Of a stretch of 64,000 bases of DNA, positions 9,350 to 17,396 are shown piece after piece. The notes beneath the pieces are model-generated. The model worked only from the letters and a program-made list of their open reading frames with translations. It was not told the DNA's origin and ran no database searches. This DNA is from an uncultured Pseudomonadales bacterium (GTDB lineage: Bacteria > Pseudomonadota > Gammaproteobacteria > Pseudomonadales > Azotimanducaceae): assembly GCA_951813295.1 (NCBI GenBank), contig CATOTI010000001.1, positions 248,001-312,000 on the forward strand, read 5' to 3'. The position numbers and the translations under genes are program-made. Positions within the stretch are counted from its first letter, which is position 1; every line of letters begins with the position of its first letter.

Positions 9350-11374
9350 ATGGCGGAGGAAAGGTCGACAACGCGCCTCGACAGTGGGGTGACGAGCGAA
9401 TCACACCCGACGGCCCCGAAGGCGCCGCTCAACCGGCCGGTGTTCGGCTGGTCGGCGGGCATCCTTATCGCGATGGTGCTTCTGACGGCGTTCTTTCCGG
9501 AGGGATCGAACGCGATGTTCTCGGCGCTGCTCGCGGGCATCGTCGCCTACGCGGGCTGGTACTACGTTCTCGTGGTCGCGGTGATCCTCGTCGCCGTCAC
9601 CTTTTTTGCGTTGTCACGTTACGGCGAGATCAAGCTCGGTCCCGACCACGCTGAGCCGGAATACGGGGCGATCTCCTGGTTTGCGATGTTGTTTGCGGCG
9701 GGAATGGGCATCGGGCTCATGTTCTTCGGCGTCTCCGAACCCGTCATGCATTTCGTCGACCCGCCCCAGGGTGACGGGGGCACGGTCGCCGCGGCGAAAG
9801 AGGCGATGCGCCTGACGTTTTTCCATTGGGGAATTCACGCCTGGGCGATCTACGCGATCGTGGCCCTCGTGCTCGCTTACTTCGGCTATCGGCACAACCT
9901 TCCGCTGACGCTACGTTCGGCACTCTACCCGCTCGTCGGCGAGCGGATTTACGGCCCGCTTGGAACCGCGGTCGACGTGTTCGCAATCCTCAGCACCACC
10001 TTTGGTGTGGCGACATCGCTCGGGTTCGGTGTCGAGCAGATCAATTCCGGACTGAATTACCTCTTCGGCGTCCCAAAAGCGACGTGGGTCCAGATCATTC
10101 TCGTGGTCGTCACGATGTCGTTGGCGACCGCCTCCGTGATTGCCGGTCTCGACGCCGGTATCAAACGTCTCTCTGAGATCAACATCGGCCTCGCGGTCGC
10201 CCTGATGCTGGCGGTTCTCGTTCTGGGGCCGACGGTGCTGTTGCTGCAGACCTTCATGCAGAACTCGGGCAGTTATGTCTCTGAGATCGTCAATAAGACT
10301 TTCAATCTCTACGCCTATGAGCCGAACGAGTGGATCGGCGGCTGGACGATCTTCTACTGGGGCTGGTGGATCAGTTGGGCGCCGTTCGTCGGGCTTTTCA
10401 TCGCACGGATATCGCGTGGCCGCACGATCCGGCAATTCGTCGTCGGCACGATCCTGGTGCCGAGCGCCTTTACGCTCCTGTGGATGACGATCTTCGGCAA
10501 TTCGGCGATCGATCTGATCCTGAACGGTGGCCAGGAACCGCTCGGCGCGGCCGTGCAGGCCGACACCTCGGTCGCCCTGTTCCAGTTCCTCGAATACTTT
10601 CCCGCCGCCGGCGCGATCTCGGCGCTCGCCGTCGTGATGATCGTGGTTTTCTTCGTCACGTCGGCCGATTCGGGCGCCATGGTGCTCAACATGCTGTCGT
10701 CGAACGGTCGGGACGATACGCCCCCGTCGCGCCGTCTCTTCTGGATGGTGATGATCGGGCTGACCGCCATCGTTCTGTTGCTGGCGGGCGGTTTGACGGC
10801 CCTGCAAACGGCGGCGATTGCGGGCGCGTTGCCGTTTTCGGTCGCGATGCTGGCGGCGATGTGGGGACTCCTGAAAGCGCTTCGCGTCGACGACGTCAAA
10901 CGCCAACTGCTGCTCGTCGGTGTGCCCGCGGCCGGCGGCGGTGCGCCAGAGACGCGCGAAGCCGACGATGCGGGCTGGCGACACCGTCTGGGCCGGTTAC
11001 TGCATTACCCGACGACGCCGCAGGTCGAGGAGTTCATCGGAACGACGGTGCTTGCGAGCATGCGCGAGTTCGCCGAAGAGTTGGAACGAAACGGCGTGAC
11101 TGCCGAGACACGGACCGATGAGCAAGGTGCGTCGGTCGTCGAGATCGGGCAGGGCGAAAACCAATCGTTTGTTTACCGGGTCGTTTGTGGCGAGCAAGCA
11201 GGTTTTGAGGTGAACGGCGAAGACGGCGCGAGGGATCCCACGGTCGTGGCGGAAGTGCATCTTGCGGAAGGCGGGCAGGGATACGACGTCATGGGCTGGT
11301 CGCGCGAGCAACTACTCGCCGACGTGGTCCTGCAGTACGAGCGGCACCTACGCTTTTTGAGCTCGATCCGTTGA
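9350..11374 (+). CDS. BCCT family betaine/carnitine/choline transporter
   Basis: A 674-residue sodium- or proton-coupled inner-membrane transporter with about 12 helices. The BCCT signature is seen as GMGIGLMFFGVSEPVMHF and FYWGWWISWAPFVGLFIARISRG. Likely substrates are quaternary ammonium compounds such as glycine betaine or carnitine, but the exact one cannot be decided. A C-terminal cytosolic extension of about 120 residues follows the last helix, as in some osmoregulated members. The ATG at 9350 has GGGGAGGAG just upstream; an earlier in-frame ATG at 9284 has no ribosome binding site. Its 3-prime end overlaps the convergent MarR gene by 27 bp. Confidence 0.94.
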   Translation: MAEERSTTRLDSGVTSESHPTAPKAPLNRPVFGWSAGILIAMVLLTAFFPEGSNAMFSALLAGIVAYAGWYYVLVVAVILVAVTFFALSRYGEIKLGPDHAEPEYGAISWFAMLFAAGMGIGLMFFGVSEPVMHFVDPPQGDGGTVAAAKEAMRLTFFHWGIHAWAIYAIVALVLAYFGYRHNLPLTLRSALYPLVGERIYGPLGTAVDVFAILSTTFGVATSLGFGVEQINSGLNYLFGVPKATWVQIILVVVTMSLATASVIAGLDAGIKRLSEINIGLAVALMLAVLVLGPTVLLLQTFMQNSGSYVSEIVNKTFNLYAYEPNEWIGGWTIFYWGWWISWAPFVGLFIARISRGRTIRQFVVGTILVPSAFTLLWMTIFGNSAIDLILNGGQEPLGAAVQADTSVALFQFLEYFPAAGAISALAVVMIVVFFVTSADSGAMVLNMLSSNGRDDTPPSRRLFWMVMIGLTAIVLLLAGGLTALQTAAIAGALPFSVAMLAAMWGLLKALRVDDVKRQLLLVGVPAAGGGAPETREADDAGWRHRLGRLLHYPTTPQVEEFIGTTVLASMREFAEELERNGVTAETRTDEQGASVVEIGQGENQSFVYRVVCGEQAGFEVNGEDGARDPTVVAEVHLAEGGQGYDVMGWSREQLLADVVLQYERHLRFLSSIR

Positions 11375-11872
11375 CGACGGCTCGTCTTCGCCCGACGTAG
11401 CGGACTCGGTGATCGGCTGGACCGCCAGCAAGGGCGATGCTTCGATTGCCTCGGCGTTCATCATCCGCGCGACTCGTTGAAAGGCGGCGGTGATGAAGTT
11501 CTGCTCCCAGTCGTCCAAGGCGCTGAACGCGTCGATGAATTCATGCTGCAACGCGGTGGGTGCGTTCTTGAGCCGATCTTTGCCGATTTCCGTGAGAAAG
11601 GCATACACGCGACGACGATCCTTATCGCTCCGCCGGCGAGAAATGAGGACCTGCCGTTCGAGGCGATCGAGGATGGCGGTGACGGTCGCGACGGAAAGAC
11701 TCACGCGTTCGGCGATCGTGCTGACCGTGAGTTCACCGTGCTCGAGCGCAAGGAGAATGACGAGTTGCGGTGTGGTGAGTCCCGTCCGCTTTTTCAGGTT
11801 CTTCGAGTACAGGTCGGTCGCGCGCATGATCTGGCGCAGTGCAACGAGTACGTCATCGGTTGGACTATCCAC
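11348..11872 (-). CDS. MarR family transcriptional regulator
   Basis: A 174-residue winged-helix DNA-binding protein. The helix-turn-helix and wing are seen in LTVSTIAERVSLSVATVTAILDRLERQVLISRRRSDKDRRRVYAFLTEIG, split here as the recognition helix VATVTAILDRLE and the wing RRRSDKDRRRVY. It starts with GTG at 11872. A C-terminal tail of about 35 residues is rich in Glu, Ser and Thr. It lies downstream of a hotdog protein gene on the same strand and is convergent with the betaine transporter; osmotic or choline control of that transporter is possible but not shown. Confidence 0.88.
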   Translation of the reverse strand: MDSPTDDVLVALRQIMRATDLYSKNLKKRTGLTTPQLVILLALEHGELTVSTIAERVSLSVATVTAILDRLERQVLISRRRSDKDRRRVYAFLTEIGKDRLKNAPTALQHEFIDAFSALDDWEQNFITAAFQRVARMMNAEAIEASPLLAVQPITESATSGEDEPSSTDRAQKA

Positions 11873-11924
11873 CCGGTGACTATAGGCCCTCGCGCGAGAT
11901 CGCGCATCGCGCTTTCGTGACGGT

Positions 11925-12776
11925 TCAGGGCAATGACGCGGTTGCCGCGCAAACGAGCTCGTCTCTCTGATTCAAGCCTTGCACGGCGAAGTCGGTTTGC
12001 TCGCGGCGACCGGTCAGGCGAACCGTGTCGCCGACCCGCCACGGCGTGATCGCGCGTAGCGTCAGGTTCAGACCTTCGGCGATCTTACGTCTCGACACGT
12101 TTTGCTCGAGCAATGCGTCGACGTACGACATGGTGGCAGGACCGGAGTTGACCGTCGCTTCGAAGATGCTCGCCTTGGCGAAAGCCGGATCAGTGTGGAT
12201 GTTGCTGCCCACGCCCCGCGCCCCCACCAGACGGAATGCATCCTTTCGATTCATCGAATCCTGCGTTTCGGTGATCGTGAGTTCGCCGAGATTCGGCTCC
12301 AAGGCTTCGCGCGGTTGCGCGGGACTCGATTTGGCCGCTTTCGCCCGAGCGAGATCGAAAACGCACGTGTAGTCGTAGTGCCCGACGAGTACGTCGTGCG
12401 CCTTGTAGGCGGTGACGCGGAAGGTGACGAAGCGACTCCCTCGTCTTTCGAACTTCTCGTGTACTTCTCTTGTGCCGCGGATCGTGTCACCAGCGTGAAC
12501 GGCCATGCGGCTCACCAGCGTGCATTTGGTGAACGGCGTTTGCCGCCGGTCGTGCTCGGATTGTTCGTAGGCGACGAAGCCGTTGGCCTGGGCGATCGTT
12601 TCCCGTAGCAGCGGGGCCGCGGACAGCAGCATTGTCGCCATCGCGACGTCGGAACGCGTTTCGGCATGGGCGAGTGCGGCGTACTCGGCAATGTCGGCGG
12701 CGTTCACGGTCACGGTTGTTTCGATCCCACATTGGCCGACTTCGACCGCGTCGAAGCTCCAGAGGTTTTCGCTCAT
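11925..12776 (-). CDS. MaoC-like/FAS1-type hotdog domain protein
   Basis: A 283-residue protein with two hotdog-like halves, as in MaoC-domain dehydratases and the N-terminal FAS1-like domain. The first half opens with FDAVEVGQCGIETTVTVNAADIAEYAALA and contains the typical strand TPFTKCTLVSRMAVHAGDTIRG. The second half contains AKASIFEATVNSGPATMSYV and ITPWRVGDTVRLTGRRE. The family hydrates enoyl-CoA thioesters or binds acyl-CoA. The HAD gene upstream overlaps its start by ATGA (12773-12776), so ATG 12776 is secure. The catalytic Asp/His pair of hydratase 2 is not obvious, hence the general name. Confidence 0.75.
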   Translation of the reverse strand: MSENLWSFDAVEVGQCGIETTVTVNAADIAEYAALAHAETRSDVAMATMLLSAAPLLRETIAQANGFVAYEQSEHDRRQTPFTKCTLVSRMAVHAGDTIRGTREVHEKFERRGSRFVTFRVTAYKAHDVLVGHYDYTCVFDLARAKAAKSSPAQPREALEPNLGELTITETQDSMNRKDAFRLVGARGVGSNIHTDPAFAKASIFEATVNSGPATMSYVDALLEQNVSRRKIAEGLNLTLRAITPWRVGDTVRLTGRREQTDFAVQGLNQRDELVCAATASLP

Positions 12777-13423
12777 GTTTCTAGGAACTCGATGCACGCC
12801 GCGAGACTGTCGACCACCGGCCAACCGGTTGCCTCTAGTTTCTGGCGGTGATGGTGGCCGGTTGAGAGCAGAACACACTGCGCGCCGAGCGCCGTGGCGA
12901 TTTCCCCGTCGTGGGTCGTGTCGCCGACGAAAAATGTTGTATCGGGATCGAGCGCGTTGCGTTCCAACAGTTCGGCGGCCGTCTCGAGTTTTCCGCGCGC
13001 GTGGCCGTCGGATTGTCCCCGCACCTCTTCGAACGCAGCGCCGATACCGAACCGACCGATCATCCGCTGCAAGAGCTCGTGTTCCGTCCCGGAGAGGAGC
13101 AGCTGACGAACACGGCGGGTCTGGAGTGTGGTGAGTGTCGGCGCGACGTCGTCGAAGAGTGCCGATTCGTCGAGACGGGCTTCAAAGGTACGCCGGAAGT
13201 GCAGGCTCAGTGCGTCGAAGTCGACCTCGTTGAAATCCATTCCCGCCCGCTCGTAGTAGCGCTGCACGGGGAAGTCGAATATCTCGAGGTAACGCTCGCG
13301 CGTCAGGCGCGGGAGAGCGTGGTCATCAAGGATGTCGTTGACGACGTGGATCGATAACTCGACGTCATCGAGCAAAGTGCCGTTCCAATCCCAGATGACG
13401 GCGCGAGTCGCGGGCATGTTCAT
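12773..13423 (-). CDS. HAD family hydrolase, phosphoglycolate phosphatase-like
   Basis: A 216-residue haloacid dehalogenase-type phosphatase. Motif I is WDWNGTLLDD, with the nucleophilic Asp kept and the second acidic position replaced by Asn, as in a number of family members. Motif II is LLLSGTE, motif III has the Lys in GKLETAAELL and motif IV is FFVGDTTHDGEIA. A cap domain lies at about residues 20-90. The ATG at 13423 follows a GAG-containing stretch; the longer frame to 13612 runs into the IS element and is not real. It is coupled to the hotdog gene downstream. Confidence 0.87.
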   Translation of the reverse strand: MNMPATRAVIWDWNGTLLDDVELSIHVVNDILDDHALPRLTRERYLEIFDFPVQRYYERAGMDFNEVDFDALSLHFRRTFEARLDESALFDDVAPTLTTLQTRRVRQLLLSGTEHELLQRMIGRFGIGAAFEEVRGQSDGHARGKLETAAELLERNALDPDTTFFVGDTTHDGEIATALGAQCVLLSTGHHHRQKLEATGWPVVDSLAACIEFLET

Positions 13424-13526
13424 CCAATCTCGTTGGTTCAATCGAAGTGTCACGAAAATCTGTTCCGATGCCCAGTCGGTGGCGCGTCGGGAAGGCCCGC
13501 TCGCGCGGGACGCCCTCGGGTCGGAG

Positions 13527-13534
13527 GCAAGGCG
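13527..13534. repeat. Target site duplication of the IS256-family element, left copy
   Basis: GCAAGGCG at 13527-13534 is repeated exactly at 14867-14874, directly outside the two element ends. IS256-family elements make 8 or 9-bp duplications, so this fits. Confidence 0.8.
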
Positions 13535-13538
13535 GGTA

Positions 13539-13572
13539 GTGTGCCGAAGGATGTGCAAAAAGTTGGGTGGCC
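13539..13572 (+). repeat. Left terminal inverted repeat of the IS element (core)
   Basis: Reads GTGTGCCGAAGGATGTGCAA and continues to GGTGGCC. It matches the reverse complement of 14828-14862 with a few mismatches and a 1-base length difference. Confidence 0.78.
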
Positions 13573-13617
13573 ATGGTGTGCTTTTAGACACGACATCAAA
13601 AAAGGCACACACACGAG

Positions 13618-14817
13618 ATGACCACCCAGAAGAAGCGTAAGACGACGGCAGTCGAACTGGAAGAGGTACTCAGCAGCGAGGGCGACCAGCTGCGCACGAT
13701 GATGCGCGAGATGCTCCAAGAGCTATTGGAAGCGGAGATGGCCAAAGTGCTCCGCGCGCAACCCCACGAACGCAGCGACGAACGCCGGGGCTATCGAGCC
13801 GGTTACTACCCGCGCGGCTTGTTGACCCGCGTCGGCAAGCTCGAGCTGCGTGTACCGCGCGACCGCGAAGGACGCTTTTCCACGGAGCTGTTTGCGCGCT
13901 ACCAGCGTTCCGAACAAGCCTTGGTCAGCGCGCTGGCGCAGATGTATATCGAGGGCGTTTCGACGCGCAAGGTCAAAGCGATCACGGAGGAGCTGTGTGG
14001 CCACAGCGTCTCGGCCTCGACCATCTCGCGGATCAACAAGCGCCTCGACAAGACGCTCACCGCATTCGCCACCCGACGACTCGAAGAACCGACGCCGTAT
14101 CTGATCCTCGATGCGCGTTATGAGAAGGTCCGTGAGGCGGGAGTGATCCGCTCTCGAGCCGTGCTCATTGCCATTGGCATCAACTGGGAAGGACGCCGCC
14201 AGATACTGGCCGTGGAGCTCGCTCAACGGGAGAGTCGAAGTAGCTGGAAAGAGTTCCTCACCACGCTGCGTGATCGCGGCTTACACGGCGTCGAGTACGT
14301 CGTCAGCGATGATCACGATGGGCTGCGACGGGCGATCCAAGAAGTCCTCACCGACAGCGCCTGGCAACGCTGCTACGTGCACTTCCTGCGCAACGCCCTC
14401 GACCACATTCCGCGCAAGGCCGATGACGATTGTCTGCAGGAACTGCGCTGGCTCTACGATCGTCGCAACGTCGATGAGGCGCGATCGGATCTCGCCGCTT
14501 GGATCGGCCGATGGCACACGAAGTATCCGAAGCTCACCGACTGGGTGGAGGAAAACATCGAGCAGACGTGGACGTTCTATCGCCTCCCGCATCGCCATCA
14601 CAAGCACATGAAGAGCACCAACATGCTGGAACGGTTGAACGAGGAAATCCGTCGACGAACGTATGTGGTGCGGATCTTTCCGAACGCGGCGAGTTGCTTA
14701 CGCCTGGTGCGGGCGCTGGCCGTTGAGACCCACGAAAACTGGCTCGAACAGAGCCGCTACTTAAACATGGACTTGCTCAAGGAGCTGAAGAAGGAACAGC
14801 TCCGTCAAGCCGCTTAA
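13618..14817 (+). CDS. IS256 family (mutator-type) transposase
   Basis: A full-length 399-residue DDE transposase. The N-terminal part has the family block RRGYRAGYYPRGLLTRVGKL, with VPRDREGRF just after. The acidic residues are visible as the Asp in LILDARYEKVRE (about residue 164), the Asp in YVVSDDHDGLRRA (about 226) and the Glu in NMLERLNEEIRRR (about 337). The gene ends 49 bp before the right end of the element. Nothing is truncated, so the enzyme is probably active. Confidence 0.95.
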   Translation: MTTQKKRKTTAVELEEVLSSEGDQLRTMMREMLQELLEAEMAKVLRAQPHERSDERRGYRAGYYPRGLLTRVGKLELRVPRDREGRFSTELFARYQRSEQALVSALAQMYIEGVSTRKVKAITEELCGHSVSASTISRINKRLDKTLTAFATRRLEEPTPYLILDARYEKVREAGVIRSRAVLIAIGINWEGRRQILAVELAQRESRSSWKEFLTTLRDRGLHGVEYVVSDDHDGLRRAIQEVLTDSAWQRCYVHFLRNALDHIPRKADDDCLQELRWLYDRRNVDEARSDLAAWIGRWHTKYPKLTDWVEENIEQTWTFYRLPHRHHKHMKSTNMLERLNEEIRRRTYVVRIFPNAASCLRLVRALAVETHENWLEQSRYLNMDLLKELKKEQLRQAA

Positions 14818-14827
14818 CCGCATGCCA

Positions 14828-14862
14828 GGCCACTCAACCCTTTTGCACAACTTGCGGCACAC
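14828..14862 (-). repeat. Right terminal inverted repeat of the IS element (core)
   Basis: Reverse complement begins GTGTGCCGCAAGTTGTGCAA, pairing with the left end at 13539-13572. Confidence 0.78.
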
Positions 14863-14866
14863 AACT

Positions 14867-14874
14867 GCAAGGCG
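14867..14874. repeat. Target site duplication, right copy
   Basis: GCAAGGCG, identical to 13527-13534. Its last G is the first base of the GTG start codon of the following phosphodiesterase gene. Confidence 0.8.
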
Positions 14875-15890
14875 TGCGAGACTGCACAACACGGATCGAT
14901 GGTTGGTTTGGCGTGTCATCACTATTCAGCCGGGCGAATGCCCCTGTTCGCTCGATACCGCTACTGCTGCTGCTTACCGTCTGCGCGTGTACGCCGGAGG
15001 TACGCGACGCGCCGATCGTCATCGCTCATCGAGGCGCGAGCGGATATCTACCCGAGCACACGATTGCGGCCTATGCATTGGCCTACGGCCGGGGCGCCCA
15101 GTTCATCGAACCCGATCTCGTGCTCTCGGCCGATGGGGTCATTTTTGCGCTCCATGACATCACGCTCGAGCGCACCACGAACGTACGAGACCGATTTCCG
15201 GGGCGCGCGCGGGAAGATGGTTCTTTCTACGTGATGGATTTCACGGCCGCGGAGATTGAGTCCCTCAACGTGGTCGAGCGTGTTGAGGGACGCTTCTCCG
15301 GCGGACGTTTCGGCGTTCCGCGATTCACCGACGTCCTCGATCTCGTGAAGGGCTTGAACGCGGTGGGCGATTGTCGCGTCGGGCTGTACCCCGAACTGAA
15401 ATATCCGGCTGTGCACCACGAGGCGGGTCTCGATCTTGCGGAGAACGTACTCGCGACGCTGCGTGCCGCGGGTTTCAGCGCGCGTACCGATCCCGTCTTT
15501 CTGCAGTCGTTCGACCCGGGCGAGTTGTCGCGCGTGCGCCGTGAGCTCGATTCGGATCTGACGCTCATTCAACTCATCGGTGGGCGGGATGCCGAAGCCT
15601 ATAGTCGGCAAGCGCTCGAACGGATCGCCGACTACGCCGACGGCATAGGTGTCTTCAAGGGCGTCGCCTACGAGCGAGGCAAGGCATTTGTCGACAGCGC
15701 AAAATCCCTAGGACTTGCGGTGCACGTGTTCACGTTGCGCGAAGATCGGGTTTTCGATGGATTCTCAAGCTTCACGGCCGAGGTCGCGGCCCTTCGCTCA
15801 CTCGGCGTCGATGGGGTCTTTTCCGATCACCCGGGCGCGACGCTCGCCGCACTCGGGCAACCGATCGACCCGGTTTGCGGCCGACGTTGA
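14874..15890 (+). CDS. Glycerophosphodiester phosphodiesterase, exported (GlpQ type)
   Basis: Hydrolyses glycerophosphodiesters to glycerol-3-phosphate and an alcohol, probably in the periplasm. A hydrophobic export segment with a possible lipobox (PLLLLLTVCAC) is followed by the catalytic HRGASGYLPEHT motif, the EPDLVLSADG metal-binding Glu/Asp and the second His in FALHDITLERTTN. The rest matches the TIM-barrel layout, ending with VDGVFSDHPG. Start choice is hard: GTG 14874 would have had GGAGG six bases upstream before the IS element inserted, while GTG 14913 gives a shorter signal peptide. At present only a weak AAGG precedes 14874, so expression may be reduced or driven by the IS. Confidence 0.9.
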   Translation: MRDCTTRIDGWFGVSSLFSRANAPVRSIPLLLLLTVCACTPEVRDAPIVIAHRGASGYLPEHTIAAYALAYGRGAQFIEPDLVLSADGVIFALHDITLERTTNVRDRFPGRAREDGSFYVMDFTAAEIESLNVVERVEGRFSGGRFGVPRFTDVLDLVKGLNAVGDCRVGLYPELKYPAVHHEAGLDLAENVLATLRAAGFSARTDPVFLQSFDPGELSRVRRELDSDLTLIQLIGGRDAEAYSRQALERIADYADGIGVFKGVAYERGKAFVDSAKSLGLAVHVFTLREDRVFDGFSSFTAEVAALRSLGVDGVFSDHPGATLAALGQPIDPVCGRR

Positions 15891-15891
15891 T

Positions 15892-16686
15892 CTACCAGTC
15901 GTTTCTCAGCTCACGAAGCCCGAGGAAGACGTCCTTCGGCGTTGGGTTCTCGGGCAGCGTCGATATCGACTCCTGCAGCTTTTTGATGACCGTCGGGCTC
16001 GTCAGTCGGAAGAACGTATTGATCTCCCGCTCCTGGGCGATGGTCGTGACCATTGCGCGGGCAGGATCGTGAGTTCCTTCGAGATCCTTCAGGAGTGCCG
16101 CGGCTACATCGTTGTCGGGCTCGCGATCGAGTGTGAACCCGAGGTTGTTCGTCAGATAGTCGTGGCCGGGGTAGATCATCGTCTCGTCGGATAGCTCGGC
16201 GAGTTGCGAGACGAACGTCTCGTAGAGTTCGGCGGGATGGCCTCCGCCATGGCAGTTACCCGCCCCGGCGTTGAATAGCGTGTCGCCCGAGAAAAGCGCG
16301 GGCGTGTCGGTCTTCGACAGCAGGCAGACATGGCTCATCGTGTGACCGGGCGTGTCGAGCGCAAGAAGCTCGACGCTCGAGCCGACTTTGACGACGTCAC
16401 CGGCGGCGAGCCCCACGTCCATTCCCTCGATGCGGGATCCGGCATTGGCGTGCGCGAGAAGTTTCGCGCCGGTGGCTTCGATCACGGCGGCGTTGCCGCC
16501 CGTGTGATCGCCGTGCTCGTGGGTATTCAGGACCTGGGTGATCTCCCAGCCGTTGTGTTTCGCCGCGGCGAGGCATTTCTCGTGGTCCAGCGGGTCGATT
16601 GCCAACGCCTCGCCGGTGTCCGTGCACGCGATCAGGTAGTTGAAGTTACGGAACGCGTTACCGGTCCAGATTTGCTCGACGATCAT
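15892..16686 (-). CDS. GloB-like metallo-beta-lactamase fold hydrolase (hydroxyacylglutathione hydrolase family)
   Basis: A 264-residue binuclear metal hydrolase. It has the zinc motif THEHGDHTGGN (about residue 55), DTPGHTMSHVCLL with the third-ligand His, the bridging Asp in FSGDTLFNAGAGNC and the fourth site YPGHDYLTNNLGF. The C-terminal part, with REINTFFRLTSP, is like glyoxalase II, which cleaves S-lactoylglutathione. The closest match in function may be another thioester or persulfide, so no symbol is given. The last gene of a minus-strand run that starts with the TauD-type gene or earlier. ATG 16686 is the first start after the upstream gene. Confidence 0.9.
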   Translation of the reverse strand: MIVEQIWTGNAFRNFNYLIACTDTGEALAIDPLDHEKCLAAAKHNGWEITQVLNTHEHGDHTGGNAAVIEATGAKLLAHANAGSRIEGMDVGLAAGDVVKVGSSVELLALDTPGHTMSHVCLLSKTDTPALFSGDTLFNAGAGNCHGGGHPAELYETFVSQLAELSDETMIYPGHDYLTNNLGFTLDREPDNDVAAALLKDLEGTHDPARAMVTTIAQEREINTFFRLTSPTVIKKLQESISTLPENPTPKDVFLGLRELRNDW

Positions 16687-16718
16687 GGCTTGGCACTCAG
16701 AAGCGGGAAAATTCGAGT

Positions 16719-17396
16719 CTAAAGGAAACGCTCGGTCAGTCGCTCGATGATCCCGTTTGCATCGGTCTCGATGACGGGGCCGTGCGTGACGATGATCCGT
16801 GATACGTCGAAGGACCTGAGTTTGCGGCAGAAGGCCGCGAACGCGGCTTGGTCCTTGATCATGAATTTGAACTTGAGCGGCGGGGCTATGCAGATGTCCT
16901 TGAATCCGGCGGGCGCGAAGAACAGCCGCTGGATCCAGCTCGTCCGGAGTTCGGGCGGATGGTTCTGAATGAAGTCGGTGACGATCAGCGACTTCGAGGA
17001 TGAGTGATAGAACACGTGCTCGTCCAAGAACGGGACGTCGCCCATCTGTGCCGAGTCGAAGTCGTGCGGGAACTCGGTGCCGTCGAGTAATCGAAAGTCC
17101 GTCAGGTCTTTGAGCTTTTTTGGAATGCCGCGGGTGACATGTACGGCGGCCAGAGGGTAAGCACGAACCCACTCGAGCAAGAACAGGTTGTGAGCGTTGT
17201 TGCCGGCCACGATATGACCGACAGGGCCGATCTCGGTGAGCGATTCGCGGATCGCGTCCGTGAGCGGTATCGGCGAATGAACCCATGCCGAGCCGTCGTT
17301 GAGTCGACAGACCGTCGAGCGCAGGTCGATGTCGGATCCGCCGGCGAACGCCATCGTGCCCTCGACGATCCAGATCCCCTCGTCGACGTATTTCAT
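16719..17396 (-). CDS. DUF4336 domain-containing protein
   Basis: A 225-residue protein that begins MKYVDEGIWIVEG and contains STVCRLNDGSAWVHSPIPL, VGHIVAGNNAHNLFLLEWV and DVPFLDEHVFYHSSSKSLIV. This order of blocks is that of DUF4336, a degenerate metallo-beta-lactamase fold without the normal HxHxDH site. Function is unknown; members often accompany desaturases or GloB-type hydrolases. The ATG overlaps the desaturase stop by 4 bp (ATGA), so they are coupled, and GloB follows 32 bp downstream. Confidence 0.82.
   Translation of the reverse strand: MKYVDEGIWIVEGTMAFAGGSDIDLRSTVCRLNDGSAWVHSPIPLTDAIRESLTEIGPVGHIVAGNNAHNLFLLEWVRAYPLAAVHVTRGIPKKLKDLTDFRLLDGTEFPHDFDSAQMGDVPFLDEHVFYHSSSKSLIVTDFIQNHPPELRTSWIQRLFFAPAGFKDICIAPPLKFKFMIKDQAAFAAFCRKLRSFDVSRIIVTHGPVIETDANGIIERLTERFL

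Larger units (their letters stand above)
13535..14866 (+). mobile_element. Complete IS256-family insertion sequence
   Basis: A 1332-bp element that carries one full transposase gene. The ends are imperfect inverted repeats of about 35 bp: the left end begins GGTAGTGTGCCG (13535) and the reverse complement of the right end begins AGTTGTGTGCCG (14866), followed on both sides by further matching bases including TGTGCAAAA and a GTGGCC block. The 8-bp direct repeat GCAAGGCG flanks it. Intact ends, an intact gene and an undamaged duplication suggest a fairly recent insertion by transposition. It landed at the start codon of the phosphodiesterase gene to its right. Confidence 0.88.

Noticed and set aside
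9911-10984. 357-residue minus-strand open frame opposite the betaine transporter
   Set aside because: Antisense to conserved BCCT helices; highly charged repeats are typical of shadows of hydrophobic coding sequence.
13424-13612. N-terminal extension of the HAD phosphatase into the IS element
   Set aside because: The frame runs over the inverted repeat and the element boundary, so it did not exist before the insertion.
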